Both the position numbers and the translations under genes were made by a program. A stretch of 24,390 nt of DNA, from positions 1-24,390 of the forward strand of contig FR882149.1 in assembly GCA_000435635.1 (NCBI GenBank), written 5' to 3'. This document shows positions 1-9,276 of this stretch, piece after piece. This DNA comes from Prevotella sp. CAG:1320 (GTDB lineage Bacteria; Bacteroidota; Bacteroidia; Bacteroidales; Bacteroidaceae). The notes below the pieces were generated by a model, which was not told where the DNA came from, did no database searches, and was given only the letters and a program-made list of their open reading frames with translations. The first letter of the stretch is position 1, and the number at the start of each line of letters is the position of its first letter.

Positions 1-215
1 GCCATATATACCTGGTTTTCCAACTCGCTCAAATCATCCGGCAAAGATAATGATTGTGACTCAAATGACCTGACCCAACGGAGAAATGTCACGTCATCCA
101 CACCGTATTTTTTACTGACACCATACATCGAGCTCCCGCTCTCGTAATACTCTTTCAGCAAACGGAGCTTAAAATCCATACTGAATTGCTGTCGTTTCAA
201 TCTTGTTTTTGACAT
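1..215 (-). CDS. IS3-type transposase OrfA, N-terminal part, cut by window edge
   Basis: Reading the minus strand from the ATG at 213-215 gives 71 codons with no stop before the window ends. The protein starts MSKTRLKRQQFSMDFKLRLL and continues with a helix-turn-helix pattern (KEYYESGSSMYGVSKKYGV) and VTFLRWVRSFE. This is the look of the small DNA-binding OrfA of IS3-family insertion sequences, which is joined to the DDE catalytic OrfB by programmed frameshifting. Only the N-terminal domain is visible, so neither the frameshift site nor OrfB can be assessed, nor whether the element is intact. It lies downstream of and in the same direction as the glycosyltransferase gene ending at 328. The family assignment rests on sequence pattern; a stand-alone HTH_Tnp_1-type protein is the alternative. 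Confidence 0.75.
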   Translation of the reverse strand, partial: MSKTRLKRQQFSMDFKLRLLKEYYESGSSMYGVSKKYGVDDVTFLRWVRSFESQSLSLPDDLSELENQVYM

Positions 216-221
216 AATACT

Positions 222-247
222 ACACGTTTTAATTGTTAATTACGTGT
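222..247 (-). repeat. Inverted repeat in the leader of the transposase gene
   Basis: ACACGT (222-227) and ACGTGT (242-247) are inverted 6-bp arms with a 14-bp AT-rich loop, just upstream of the transposase start codon. IS elements often place such a hairpin there to limit translation from outside transcripts. That role is an inference here. The outer end of the element probably lies near 250-270, but no terminal repeat can be proved because the partner end is outside the window. Confidence 0.35.
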
Positions 248-327
248 GAAGTAAATCTGTATCATGTCAGGATTTTGCCGCCTATAAGGCTATCTATTAA
301 CGAAAAAAATTCTTGACAAAGGAGCGA

Positions 328-1950
328 TTACCGTTGCCGCAGTATCGTGGCATGGTTAATGAAATCCGCCGTATAGTGTTCATTGCCTTTAGGGTGCTTA
401 TTGTCGTCAAAACGCCCCAAAGGTTCTAACCTTATCTTCTTCAACTGCTCTCCCGAAAGTGACTTCGTGATGTCATCCCTAGTGATGACTACGCAAGGCA
501 TCGCTTTCTCTACGGCCTTTTCATCAGACAAATCAAGCGGCTTGATTTGATGGCGGGCCGAATAAATCAGCTCTATGCGCAAATCTTCATCCGCTTTATG
601 ATAAAACGGCAAATCCAAATTGCTTATCTGGTGAATGCTATTCTTGTCGGGATTGTCAAACACGTTGGCGATAGGCCTAAGCAGAAAGCTGCATATCACG
701 GCGAACAACGCGGCCACACCAAATATCAACTGCCCGGCGTCCCTGTTCATGGTTGCCCGTGCTATCCATAAACCTGCCAAGACAATAAGCAAGGTAATAC
801 CCACATAACTATCCAAGTGCATGGAGTCTCGCTGATAACCAAAAATGAACACCAACACGGGCAAGGTAAATGTGACCACACTCATGACCACGCCATTCAA
901 CAAGAACAACCGCTCTGCCTGGCGGTCCTTGTGGCAATAGTCCTTGAAATAGATAATCACGTAACCCATGGCCAGAGAGCATGGAGTCATCATGGGCAAG
1001 AGGTAACGCACGCGCTTCTCGGGTATCAAGGAAAGCAACACCAAGGCAACGAGCGTCCACGTGACGGCTATCAGGTAGCCCCTGCGCTCAGGCAGCCGCT
1101 TGTTCCAGAAAGGTACCATCAAGGCGGTGAGCATCAAGGTAGTCCAGGCTCCCGTCTCGCAGAAGAAGCGCCAATAATAATACCAAGGCCTGACAATGCG
1201 CGTACCCCAATAAGCATGCTGGGAGAGGAAAGCCATGACTTCCTCGTGATGATTGAGCAGCAAGTAGACATACCACCAGCCACTGACGACAAGACATATC
1301 ACCACCATCGCAGCCAATGGCTTCCACTTCTCACGCACGTCTAGCGGGCGGATAAAGATGAGGGCCGCGATGAGGGCGGGCAACAGCTGGGCGTAAAAGG
1401 CCACGGGACCCTTGCTGAGAAAGGAAAGTCCCATCATCAAGCCTGCCAACGGCAAGTAGAGCCACGGGCGTTGCCGTTCCTTGAAGTAATCATCGTAAAG
1501 GCCACGCATCAAGAAATAGATGGCGGCCATCATGAAGGCGTTGCAGTAGATATCCCAAGAGGCCGTGCGCCCCATCTGCACCACATTGTAACAAGTCATG
1601 AAGATAATGGTGGAATAAAGAGCGTAATCCTTGCGCTGTGACAGATAAAGTGCCACATAATAGAAAAACGTTATCCAAACCACCGCCATAACGCCTGCGG
1701 CCATGCGCTGGGCTCCAAGACTATCGGGTGAGACGTATTCTATGATTGCGGCCACCCAGGTTGGCAAGGGAGGTTTCTCCAATTGCAACACCCCATTCAG
1801 CGTGGGATAAAGCCAAGAATCATTGTCTATGATTTCCCTGGCAGTGATGAAATTCCGCACCTCCATGATATCGGCAGGTAACGCGGTGTTGTAAATGAAG
1901 AATGTTGTGGTGCATAATATCGCCAACAACATAAAATCCCTAAACTTCAT
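328..1950 (-). CDS. ArnT-like/PMT-type membrane glycosyltransferase
   Basis: 540-residue polytopic membrane protein of the GT-C class (ArnT / PMT_2-like, COG1807 type). These enzymes transfer a sugar from a polyprenyl-phosphate donor to lipid A, another glycan or protein on the periplasmic face. The first periplasmic loop has the expected acidic motif (D27, E30 in PADIMEVRN), followed by SWLYPTLNGVLQLEKPPLPTW (residues 45-65), which parallels the ArnT GDW...LNG...EKPPL signature. About ten or more hydrophobic segments follow, then a roughly 110-residue soluble C-terminal region. It is the last gene of rho - thioredoxin - glycosyltransferase, with a 25-nt gap to the thioredoxin gene. The substrate cannot be told from sequence; aminoarabinose is not implied. 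Confidence 0.85.
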   Translation of the reverse strand: MKFRDFMLLAILCTTTFFIYNTALPADIMEVRNFITAREIIDNDSWLYPTLNGVLQLEKPPLPTWVAAIIEYVSPDSLGAQRMAAGVMAVVWITFFYYVALYLSQRKDYALYSTIIFMTCYNVVQMGRTASWDIYCNAFMMAAIYFLMRGLYDDYFKERQRPWLYLPLAGLMMGLSFLSKGPVAFYAQLLPALIAALIFIRPLDVREKWKPLAAMVVICLVVSGWWYVYLLLNHHEEVMAFLSQHAYWGTRIVRPWYYYWRFFCETGAWTTLMLTALMVPFWNKRLPERRGYLIAVTWTLVALVLLSLIPEKRVRYLLPMMTPCSLAMGYVIIYFKDYCHKDRQAERLFLLNGVVMSVVTFTLPVLVFIFGYQRDSMHLDSYVGITLLIVLAGLWIARATMNRDAGQLIFGVAALFAVICSFLLRPIANVFDNPDKNSIHQISNLDLPFYHKADEDLRIELIYSARHQIKPLDLSDEKAVEKAMPCVVITRDDITKSLSGEQLKKIRLEPLGRFDDNKHPKGNEHYTADFINHATILRQR

Positions 1951-1975
1951 GACTTCGCTATTTTGAGCCTATCTG

Positions 1976-2467
1976 TTAAGGCGTGACACTCAAAAGGTCT
2001 TGTATGGCGGCCTGCATCTGCTGCCTCTCCATAGCTCCCACGGACATGCTTGGCTTGCCTTCCTTGGGAATGAAAAGCAATGAGGGGATAGAGGTAACGC
2101 CAAAAAGACCGGCAAGCTCAGGCTGCTGATCTATATCTACCTTGTAGAAATCCACCTCACCCGCAAAAGTGTTGGCTAAATCAGCGAAGATAGGCGCGGT
2201 CATCTTGCAGGGGCCACACCATGTAGCATAAAAATCAATTACGGCTGGCCGTTCGCCTAAGTAAACCCATTCATTGGGATGGGTCTCATAGTTTGCGATA
2301 CGTTTCTTGAACTCTTCCGCCGTCAATTCCATAGGGGTAACCTTAGCGGTTGGCTTCGCTTGCTGGGAAACCCCTGGAGCTGATTTGGTCTCACTGCTCT
2401 TAGGCTGGCATCCTATCAAAAGAAAGAACGCGGATAACACAATGAGAACCAGGCTATTCTTCTTCAT
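1976..2467 (-). CDS. Thioredoxin-fold lipoprotein
   Basis: 163 residues. The N-terminus is a lipoprotein signal peptide (MKKNSLVLIVLSAFFLLIGC, lipobox cysteine C20), followed by a Ser/Thr/Pro/Lys-rich linker and a thioredoxin domain from about residue 48. The redox motif WCGPC is at 83-87, preceded by VIDFYAT, and the cis-proline is in TSIPSL (about residue 129). The WCGPC active site is that of classical thioredoxins and predicts a dithiol reductant or disulphide exchange role, here tethered to an envelope membrane. The partner that keeps it reduced is not in the window. The gene is 15 nt downstream of rho and 25 nt upstream of the glycosyltransferase, so it is probably co-transcribed with both. 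Confidence 0.9.
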   Translation of the reverse strand: MKKNSLVLIVLSAFFLLIGCQPKSSETKSAPGVSQQAKPTAKVTPMELTAEEFKKRIANYETHPNEWVYLGERPAVIDFYATWCGPCKMTAPIFADLANTFAGEVDFYKVDIDQQPELAGLFGVTSIPSLLFIPKEGKPSMSVGAMERQQMQAAIQDLLSVTP

Positions 2468-2482
2468 ACGCTCACCTTATCA

Positions 2483-4465
2483 TTAACCATTCATAGACAG
2501 CAAGAACTCCTCGTTATTCCGAGTGCGTAACATGGCGTCATGCACCGTATTCATGGCTTCAATGGAGTTCATGTCACTGATATACTTGCGCAATATCCAC
2601 ATGCGATCCAACGTAATCTTGTCTTGCAGCAAATCATCGCGACGAGTACTGGAAGCAACCAGGTTGACCGCTGGGAATATGCGCTTGTTGCTCAGCGAGC
2701 GGTCAAGCTGCAATTCCATATTTCCCGTTCCCTTGAACTCCTCGAATATCACCTCGTCCATCTTGCTGCCTGTGTCTATCAAGGCCGTGGCGATAATAGT
2801 AAGCGAACCACCGCCCTCAATGTTTCGAGCCGCACCGAAGAAACGCTTGGGTTTTTGGAGTGCGTTCGCGTCAACACCTCCTGTCAAAACCTTGCCGCTC
2901 GCAGGGGCAACTGTATTGTATGCACGGGCTAAACGAGTGATAGAGTCAAGGAATATCACGACATCATGTCCACATTCCACCATGCGTTTCGCCTTCTCCA
3001 ACACGATGCCCGCTATCTTCACATGCCGCTCCGCCGGCTCATCGAAGGTAGAAGCTATCACTTCCGCATTGACCGTGCGTGCCATATCGGTAACCTCTTC
3101 TGGACGCTCATCGATAAGAAGCATCATCAGATAAGCTTCTGGATGGTTGGCCGCTATGGCGTTGGCGATGTCTTTCATCAATATCGTTTTACCCGTCTTG
3201 GGTTGTGCCACGATGAGCGCACGTTGTCCTTTACCTATAGGAGAAAACAAATCTACCATGCGGGTACTGAGATTAGTGGTGGCAGGATCGCCGCATAGCG
3301 TAAACTTCTCGTCTGGGAAAAGAGGCGTGAGGTGCTCGAAGGAGACTCGATCACGTACTTCTGAGGGCTGCCTGCCATTAATCATGTCGATGGAGGTCAA
3401 GGGAAAATATTTCTCTCCCTCACGAGGAGGACGAACATGGCAACTCACCACGTCACCGGTCTTCAATCCATACTTCTTGACAATGTTTTGCGCCACATAG
3501 ATATCATCGGGTGAAGAAAGATAGTTATAATCACTGGAACGCAAAAAGCCATAACCATCGGTCATAATTTCAAGCACGCCATTGGCCGTGATGATATCCT
3601 TGAAGTCATAATTGCTAGCACTACTATGGGAACTTTGCGTAGGTACGGACTGATAAGATGCCTGGGCAAAGGTGGTAGGACGGTCAAACATATCCATGGT
3701 GGGCAAAGCACCTTGGTCTTCTATAGGCAAATCGACCACTGTAATAAAATCCGTGCCATCGCCTGGATCCCCCTCCCAAATGGCACTAGCGCCAGAAGTC
3801 TCCTCTTGGACTGCAGCATCATTGTGGGCGTTCATCTTGGCCTGCAAGCGTTCCATCAAGCCCACTTCCTCAGCCTCATCGTCACCTCCCGTGGCGAAAG
3901 CGGCCTCGGGTATAATCCCCTCTTGAGAGTCACCTAATGCTGGATGTTCCGTAGCCACATCTTCAGAGACGTTCTCTTCTTCCATTGGCTGGCTCTCCTG
4001 TTCCATAGCTTGCCGCTCGGCTGCGGCTTTGGCGGCCGCGATAGCCTCCAATTCAGCTTTGCTCTTTCTGCCTCTGTGTTTTGGAAACGCAGCCAAAACG
4101 TCTGCAGGTGAGCTTATGGCTGTAGCCTCCGTGGCGGGAGTATCATTCACCTCTGTTGTCTCAACGGAGCTTTCACCACCAAGTTCCTTAAAAAGAGGCT
4201 GCTCGGCATTTTGCTTTCCGTGATTTTTCATGACATCATAGTTAGCCCCTTCAGCGCCCGAGACAGAATAAACATGGTCTTCTTTTTTGGTGATTCTTGT
4301 CCTTTTACGCTTGGCAGGCACATTGGGCATCTCAGCCTGTTTGTCTAATATGGCATAAACCACAGACTCCTTGTTATCCTCAGGGTTAAACTGCACATCC
4401 AATTCTTTAGCGATGTTCTCCAATTCCAAAGAATCCTTGGCTAATAATTCCTCTTTATTATACAT
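2483..4465 (-). CDS. rho: Transcription termination factor Rho with long disordered insertion
   Basis: 660 residues, against about 420 for E. coli Rho. Residues 1-45 are a Rho_N (SAP-like) domain. Residues about 46-288 are a low-complexity acidic, Ala/Glu/Ser/Thr/Gln-rich stretch with basic patches ([11 protein letters not shown] at 51-61, KHRGRKSK at 129-136), predicted to be disordered. From about 289 the normal Rho resumes: the cold-shock-like primary RNA site ([15 protein letters not shown], 296-310), Walker A in VAQPKTGKT (419-427), Walker B in [16 protein letters not shown], and the C-terminal R-loop region. Rho is a hexameric RNA-dependent ATPase that ends transcription. In Bacteroides thetaiotaomicron a similar insertion has been reported to drive Rho phase separation. 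The gene has its own promoter and a leader of about 100 nt. Confidence 0.97.
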   Translation of the reverse strand: MYNKEELLAKDSLELENIAKELDVQFNPEDNKESVVYAILDKQAEMPNVPAKRKRTRITKKEDHVYSVSGAEGANYDVMKNHGKQNAEQPLFKELGGESSVETTEVNDTPATEATAISSPADVLAAFPKHRGRKSKAELEAIAAAKAAAERQAMEQESQPMEEENVSEDVATEHPALGDSQEGIIPEAAFATGGDDEAEEVGLMERLQAKMNAHNDAAVQEETSGASAIWEGDPGDGTDFITVVDLPIEDQGALPTMDMFDRPTTFAQASYQSVPTQSSHSSASNYDFKDIITANGVLEIMTDGYGFLRSSDYNYLSSPDDIYVAQNIVKKYGLKTGDVVSCHVRPPREGEKYFPLTSIDMINGRQPSEVRDRVSFEHLTPLFPDEKFTLCGDPATTNLSTRMVDLFSPIGKGQRALIVAQPKTGKTILMKDIANAIAANHPEAYLMMLLIDERPEEVTDMARTVNAEVIASTFDEPAERHVKIAGIVLEKAKRMVECGHDVVIFLDSITRLARAYNTVAPASGKVLTGGVDANALQKPKRFFGAARNIEGGGSLTIIATALIDTGSKMDEVIFEEFKGTGNMELQLDRSLSNKRIFPAVNLVASSTRRDDLLQDKITLDRMWILRKYISDMNSIEAMNTVHDAMLRTRNNEEFLLSMNG

Positions 4466-4570
4466 GGTGTATGGATATAATTGTATATATGTATTAATTA
4501 TGGTATACTAAAAGTTTATGCTGAAAGCGTTTCACGAACGGAAACACTTGAATTGAAATATTTTCGAGTG

Positions 4571-4600
4571 CAAAGATACGAAAAATTTCGTTACTGCCAA
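4571..4600 (-). promoter_or_regulatory. rho promoter (Bacteroidetes type)
   Basis: On the minus strand TATCTTTG (4578-4571) matches the -7 consensus TAnnTTTG. A TTG at 4600-4598 lies exactly 19 bp upstream as the -33 element. The start point would be near 4563, giving rho a 5' leader of about 100 nt (4466-4563), which is AT-rich (TATAATTGTATATATG) and long enough for autoregulation. That regulation is speculative. Confidence 0.75.
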
Positions 4601-4610
4601 ATTTTTTATG

Positions 4611-4618
4611 TATCTTTG
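4611..4618 (+). promoter_or_regulatory. uup promoter -7 element
   Basis: TATCTTTG on the plus strand matches TAnnTTTG perfectly. No good TTG lies 19-21 bp upstream (the best is TTC at 4587-4589), so the -33 is weak. The element overlaps the divergent rho promoter region. Transcription would begin near 4625, about 10 nt before the ATG at 4636, so the mRNA is nearly leaderless. This also rules out the GTG at 4618 as the start codon. Confidence 0.65.
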
Positions 4619-4635
4619 TGCTCAAAATAAAGAAA

Positions 4636-6417
4636 ATGGCCAGTCAAGTACCTTGCCTCGACGTACAAGAACTCACCAAACGATTTGGCGAGAGAGTGCT
4701 CTTCGAAAACATCTCTTTCTCTATCCACGAAGGGCAGAGAGTGGGACTCGTAGCCCGCAATGGCACGGGCAAAAGTACGCTCATGTCCATCTTAACGGGT
4801 AAAGAAGCTTACGAAAGCGGTAGCATTATTTATAAACGTGACTTGAAAGTAGGACTGCTGGAACAACAGCCTTCGTTCAATCCTGAGGATTCCGTCTTGG
4901 ACGCTTGTTTCAACCATCAAGGGGAACCAGAACGGGTATTGAAAGCCAAACAGATCTTGACCCAACTGAAGATAAAAGACCTAGGGCAACCCATGGGTCA
5001 ACTGAGCGGCGGCCAGCAAAAAAGAGTGGCACTGGCCAACGTCTTGATTACCGAACCGGATTTCCTGATGCTGGACGAACCTACCAACCACTTGGATTTG
5101 CAAATGATAGAATGGCTGGAGGGGTATTTAAGCAGGGGCAACAAAACCATATTCATGATTACCCACGACCGCCACTTCTTGGACAAAGTCTGTGATACGA
5201 TATTAGAGCTGGACGAGCGCAACATCTACACATACCATGGCAACTACGCTTATTACCTGGAAAAGCGTCAAGAGCGCATGGAGAACATGAAAGCAGAAAT
5301 ACAACACAGCAAGAACCTCTACCGGAAAGAACTGGAATGGATGCGCAGACAACCCCAAGCGCGCGGGCATAAGGCGAAATACAGAGAAGACGCCTTCTAC
5401 GAACTGGAAAAAGTGGCCAAGCGCAGGATAGAGGAAAGACAAATGCGCCTGAAAGCGTCCAACGTGTACATAGGCAGTAAGATATTTGAGTGTCAATATG
5501 TGTCTAAGGCATGGGCTCCCGACAAGATAATGCTTAAAGACTTCTATTACAACTTCGCCCGCTTTGAGAAGATGGGTATCGTGGGAAACAATGGCACGGG
5601 AAAGTCCACTTTCATCAAGATGCTATTGGGGGAAGTGCGCCCTGACAGCGGGAAATTCGATATAGGCAATACCGTGAAGTTTGGTTACTTCTCGCAAGAA
5701 GGACTGAAATTCAGGGAAGACCAAAAAGTGATTGATGTCATCACGGATATCGCTGAATACATTGACCTGGGAAGCGGAAGGCACATGACTGCCTCCCAAT
5801 TCCTGCAATATTTCCTCTTCTCGCCCGAGGAACAGCACAACTACGTATATAAACTAAGTGGCGGAGAGAAACGGAAGTTGTATCTATGTACCGTACTGAT
5901 GCGCAATCCCAACTTTCTGGTACTTGACGAGCCAACAAATGACCTAGACATACAGACCCTACAAGTTTTGGAGGAATATCTGCAAGACTTTCCTGGTTGT
6001 GTCATCATAGTAAGTCATGACCGCTATTTCATGGACAAGGTGGTAGACCACCTATTGGTGTTCAAGGGGAATGGAGAGATACAAGACTTCCCCGGCAACT
6101 ACACTCAATACAGGGAATGGAGCGCGCTGCAGCCCAAGGAATCCACTACCACCACCAAGGAAACGAGAAAGGAGAACCGCCCCCTGAGAAATGAGACTAA
6201 ACGGAAAATGTCCTACAAGGAGAAACGGGAATTTGAACAGTTGGAAAAGGATATAGAAGCTTTGGAAGCCGAGAAGAAAGAGATTGAAGAAGCTCTAAGC
6301 GGAGGAAAGCTAAGCGTGGACGACATCGTGGCTAACAGCAAACGATTGCCCATATTACAGGAAGAACTGGACGAGAAATCCATGCGCTGGCTGGAGCTTT
6401 CAGAGATTGGGAACTGA
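4636..6417 (+). CDS. uup: ABC-F ATPase, Uup-like
   Basis: 593 residues from the ATG at 4636, chosen because the upstream in-frame GTG at 4618 is part of the promoter. Two ABC ATPase domains sit in tandem without membrane segments. The first has Walker A NGTGKST (about residue 42), signature LSGGQQKR and Walker B FLMLDEPTNHLDL. A charged linker follows (RQERMENMKAEIQHSKNLY). The second has NNGTGKST, LSGGEKRK and FLVLDEPTNDLDI. The C-terminus, after a Thr/Lys linker, is a predicted coiled coil (KRKMSYKEKREFEQLEKDIE), the mark of Uup rather than EttA. ABC-F proteins act on the ribosome; Uup is also linked to branched DNA intermediates. Resistance ABC-F proteins usually lack this tail. It leads the uup-engB run. 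Confidence 0.88.
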   Translation: MASQVPCLDVQELTKRFGERVLFENISFSIHEGQRVGLVARNGTGKSTLMSILTGKEAYESGSIIYKRDLKVGLLEQQPSFNPEDSVLDACFNHQGEPERVLKAKQILTQLKIKDLGQPMGQLSGGQQKRVALANVLITEPDFLMLDEPTNHLDLQMIEWLEGYLSRGNKTIFMITHDRHFLDKVCDTILELDERNIYTYHGNYAYYLEKRQERMENMKAEIQHSKNLYRKELEWMRRQPQARGHKAKYREDAFYELEKVAKRRIEERQMRLKASNVYIGSKIFECQYVSKAWAPDKIMLKDFYYNFARFEKMGIVGNNGTGKSTFIKMLLGEVRPDSGKFDIGNTVKFGYFSQEGLKFREDQKVIDVITDIAEYIDLGSGRHMTASQFLQYFLFSPEEQHNYVYKLSGGEKRKLYLCTVLMRNPNFLVLDEPTNDLDIQTLQVLEEYLQDFPGCVIIVSHDRYFMDKVVDHLLVFKGNGEIQDFPGNYTQYREWSALQPKESTTTTKETRKENRPLRNETKRKMSYKEKREFEQLEKDIEALEAEKKEIEEALSGGKLSVDDIVANSKRLPILQEELDEKSMRWLELSEIGN

Positions 6418-6442
6418 ATTTACACACATAAAACAATAAGAA

Positions 6443-7057
6443 ATGGAAATAAAGACATCTGCTTTTACCCTTTCAGCTCCCCGTGAGAGCATGTGCCCAA
6501 AAGACAATAAGCCCGAGTATGCCTTTATCGGGAGAAGTAACGTGGGAAAATCGAGCCTCATCAACATGTTGTGTAATCACAAGGGATTGGCAAAGACATC
6601 CGCCACTCCAGGAAAGACCTTGCTCATCAACCACTTCATCATCAATAACGAATGGTATATCGTGGACTTGCCTGGCTATGGTTTTGCCAAACGGAGCAAG
6701 AAAGTGCAACAGGAGCTAGAACGCATGATAACAGGCTACATCCTGCAACGCAAACAGCTGGTGAATGTTTTCGTGTTGGTGGATATCCGTCATGAGCAGC
6801 AAAAGGTGGACCGAGAGTTCGTGGATTGGCTTGGCACAAGCCAAATACCTTTCTGCATCGTTTTCACCAAAGCGGATAAATTGAGCGCCGCAAAAGCGAA
6901 AGAGAACGCCAAGGCTTGGATGGACAAACTGCTTGACACCTGGGAGGAGCTACCACCCTACTTCATTACCAGCGCCGAGAAAAAGACAGGCAAAGAAGAG
7001 GTGCTCGATTACATAGGGCAAATTAACAAATCACTCAAGGAAGAAGAAAAACAATAG
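6443..7057 (+). CDS. engB: Ribosome-biogenesis GTPase EngB (YihA/YsxC)
   Basis: 204 residues, the normal length for the family. The GTPase motifs are in order: G1 GRSNVGKSS (30-38), the G2 region around SATPGKT (53-59), G3 [10 protein letters not shown] (75-84), G4 TKAD (142-145) and G5 TSAEKKTG. EngB is an essential GTPase that helps assemble the large ribosomal subunit. The gene starts 25 nt after uup with an A-rich leader and no Shine-Dalgarno, as is usual in Bacteroidetes. It is followed after 2 nt by the oxidoreductase gene. Pairing with an ABC-F ribosome factor is a plausible functional link. Confidence 0.96.
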   Translation: MEIKTSAFTLSAPRESMCPKDNKPEYAFIGRSNVGKSSLINMLCNHKGLAKTSATPGKTLLINHFIINNEWYIVDLPGYGFAKRSKKVQQELERMITGYILQRKQLVNVFVLVDIRHEQQKVDREFVDWLGTSQIPFCIVFTKADKLSAAKAKENAKAWMDKLLDTWEELPPYFITSAEKKTGKEEVLDYIGQINKSLKEEEKQ

Positions 7058-7059
7058 GC

Positions 7060-8040
7060 ATGAAAGAAATCAGTTGGGGATTCATAGGATGTGGCGAAGT
7101 CACGGAGAAAAAGTCTGGGCCGGCTTTCAATGAAATTCCAGGCTCCCATATCGAGGCTGTCATGAGCCGTGACGAGAACCGCGCACGCTCGTATGCCGAA
7201 AGGCATCACGTCAGGAAATGGTATACCGACGCTCAAGAGTTAATAGACGACCCTGACGTGAATGCCATCTACGTGGCAACGCCTCCTTCCTCACACGCCA
7301 CTTTTGCCATTATGGCCATGAAATCCGGAAAACCTGTGTATGTGGAGAAACCCCTCGCGGCTAGTTACAATGACTGTATCAGAATCAACCGCATCAGTGA
7401 ACAAACAGGAGTGCCTTGCTTTGTGGCATATTACAGAAGAGAACTTCCCTATTTCCAAAAGGTGAAGGAAATAGTTACCAGTGGCGTGATCGGCAATGTC
7501 GTGACGGTGCAAATAAGGTACTCTGTACCTCCGCGCACAGAAGACACCCAGAAAGAGAAGCTGCCGTGGAGAGTTAGGCCAGAGATAGCTGGCGGTGGAT
7601 ATTTCTATGACATGGCACCTCACCAACTGGATATACTGCAAGAGATATTTGGCGTGATAACGCGTGCCCATGGCTATCCCGCCAATCGTGCCCATCTCTA
7701 TGAGGCGGAAGACTCGGTATCCGCCTGCTTCTATTTCGAGAACGGCGTAACGGGAAGCGGAAACTGGTGCTTTGTTGGACATGAGAGCGCAAAGGAAGAC
7801 TGTATAGAGATTATCGGAGAGAAAGGCTCTGTTTTGTTCTCGGTGTTTGACTACAACCCCATCTTGCTGATAACAAGTGAGGGAAGAACTAGCATCACCG
7901 TGCAAAATCCCCGCTATGCCCAGTTGCCTATGATCAAAAAAGTGGTGGAGGACTTGCAAGGCGTAGGCACTTGCGAATGTACCAGCATATCCGCCACCCC
8001 CGTGAATTGGGTACTCGACCGCATTCTTTGGAAAAATTGA
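7060..8040 (+). CDS. Gfo/Idh/MocA-family NAD(P)-dependent oxidoreductase
   Basis: 326 residues. The N-terminal Rossmann fold begins WGFIGCGEVTEKKSGPAF (6-23), with the GxGxxx dinucleotide loop slightly altered to GCGEVT. The family motif EKP is at 96-98 (VYVEKPLA), where the Lys is catalytic in relatives. GGGYFYDMAPHQLDIL (around 178-193) supplies the conserved Asp and His of the substrate site. The C-terminal alpha/beta domain has WCFVGHESAKEDCIEIIGEKGSV. The family oxidises or reduces sugars, inositols and similar polyols; the actual substrate is unknown. It is 2 nt after engB and 6 nt before the DUF4421 gene, so it is likely translationally linked with its neighbours. The context gives no sugar-specific clue. 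Confidence 0.9.
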   Translation: MKEISWGFIGCGEVTEKKSGPAFNEIPGSHIEAVMSRDENRARSYAERHHVRKWYTDAQELIDDPDVNAIYVATPPSSHATFAIMAMKSGKPVYVEKPLAASYNDCIRINRISEQTGVPCFVAYYRRELPYFQKVKEIVTSGVIGNVVTVQIRYSVPPRTEDTQKEKLPWRVRPEIAGGGYFYDMAPHQLDILQEIFGVITRAHGYPANRAHLYEAEDSVSACFYFENGVTGSGNWCFVGHESAKEDCIEIIGEKGSVLFSVFDYNPILLITSEGRTSITVQNPRYAQLPMIKKVVEDLQGVGTCECTSISATPVNWVLDRILWKN

Positions 8041-8046
8041 CGGCCT

Positions 8047-9213
8047 ATGAATAAGTGGCTGTTCTTCCTGTTTATGTATATCTGTCCCCTCGCTACCCAA
8101 GAGGCGATGGCGGAAGAGCATGGGGACACCTTACAACAGAAAGAAATAGACGCTAATAGTCCCGTGATAGCCGACAGCGTAACGGACAGCAACATAGTGG
8201 AGAAGCCAAAGAGGGACTTCTTCCACAAAGTGGGCGACGTATTCACGAAATTCTTCAAAGAGTTCAACAACGTAGATACCAATTACATCGAGCCGCAACG
8301 TTATAACTATACCGTGATGTTGCAAAACACCAATACCTATGAGCAATACCGCCTATCGGGGAAGAACGGGGAAAGCGTGACCTTCGCCCCAGACATCACC
8401 TACAGGCTGGGGCCCTATGTGGGTTGGAGATGGGTGTTCCTGGGTTACACAATAGACCTGAAAAACATAGGCGGCAGCAATTCCTCGAAGAAGGAGTTTG
8501 ACCTCAGCCTCTACAGCAGCCTGTTGGGCGTGGACTTCTTTTGGCGCAAAACGGGCAACGACTACAAGATAAGGAAGGTCAAATTGGGAGAGGGCATTGA
8601 CACCTCACCCATGGACGGGCTGTCGTTTAGCGGCATAGAGTCTACCATCCGGGGCGTCAATCTCTATTATATTTTCAATCACCGCAAGTTCTCTTATCCC
8701 GCCGCCTATTCGCAGAGCACCGTGCAAAGACGCAGTGCAGGCTCGCCATTAGCGGGCATAGGATATACACGCCATTCCTTGAAAGTGGATTGGGACCAAC
8801 TAGGCGCCCTCACGGAAGAAAGGCTTGGACCTGAAGCCGCTACGGCACTGCGTGAAAACCTAAACTTCGAGAAAGTGGAATACATCGATATTTCCGTAAG
8901 CGGAGGCTATAGCTATAACTGGGTATTCGCCAAGAACTGGTTGATGAACGCCTCGCTCTCTGGAGCGTTAGGCTATAAACGCTCCAAGTCGGAGGCGCAT
9001 GACGACGATTACCCTCTTAAAGACTTCAACCTAAAGAACTTCAACCTGGATGCCATTGGCAGGTTTGCCGTCGTATGGAACAACACGAAATGGTATGCGG
9101 GGCTTAGCGCCATCATGCATTCCTACAACTATAGCAAACCGCAATTTTCCACCAACAACTTCTTCGGGAACATCAATCTCTATTTCGGTGTTAATATTGG
9201 CAGGAAGCGATGA
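8047..9213 (+). CDS. DUF4421-family outer-membrane-like protein
   Basis: 388 residues with a Sec signal peptide (MNKWLFFLFMYICPLATQEAMA, cleavage probably after AMA). A charged region follows (KPKRDFFHKVGDVFTKFFKEF), then NVDTNYIEPQRYNYTVMLQNT, a sequence style typical of Bacteroidetes DUF4421 proteins. The rest is a series of short alternating hydrophobic/polar strands rich in Gly, Tyr and Asn (YVGWRWVFLGYTIDLKNIGG, SGGYSYNWVFAKNWLMNASL) that ends in a strand-like FFGNINLYFGVNIGRKR. This suggests a small outer-membrane beta-barrel. No function is known for the family. It is 6 nt after the oxidoreductase gene. Confidence 0.8.
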   Translation: MNKWLFFLFMYICPLATQEAMAEEHGDTLQQKEIDANSPVIADSVTDSNIVEKPKRDFFHKVGDVFTKFFKEFNNVDTNYIEPQRYNYTVMLQNTNTYEQYRLSGKNGESVTFAPDITYRLGPYVGWRWVFLGYTIDLKNIGGSNSSKKEFDLSLYSSLLGVDFFWRKTGNDYKIRKVKLGEGIDTSPMDGLSFSGIESTIRGVNLYYIFNHRKFSYPAAYSQSTVQRRSAGSPLAGIGYTRHSLKVDWDQLGALTEERLGPEAATALRENLNFEKVEYIDISVSGGYSYNWVFAKNWLMNASLSGALGYKRSKSEAHDDDYPLKDFNLKNFNLDAIGRFAVVWNNTKWYAGLSAIMHSYNYSKPQFSTNNFFGNINLYFGVNIGRKR

Positions 9214-9276
9214 ACTTTTGCCCTTATACACACGTTTTTCCCACCCTGATATCAATAAACCTCAAAGTTCAGCTAT

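Noticed and set aside
4618..4635. GTG at 4618 as the uup start (adds six residues)
   Set aside because: It is the last base of the TATCTTTG promoter box onward, upstream of the expected transcription start. The ATG at 4636 gives the usual N-terminus.
4636..6417. Antibiotic-resistance ABC-F protein
   Set aside because: The C-terminal coiled coil and the neighbourhood with engB indicate a housekeeping Uup-type protein.
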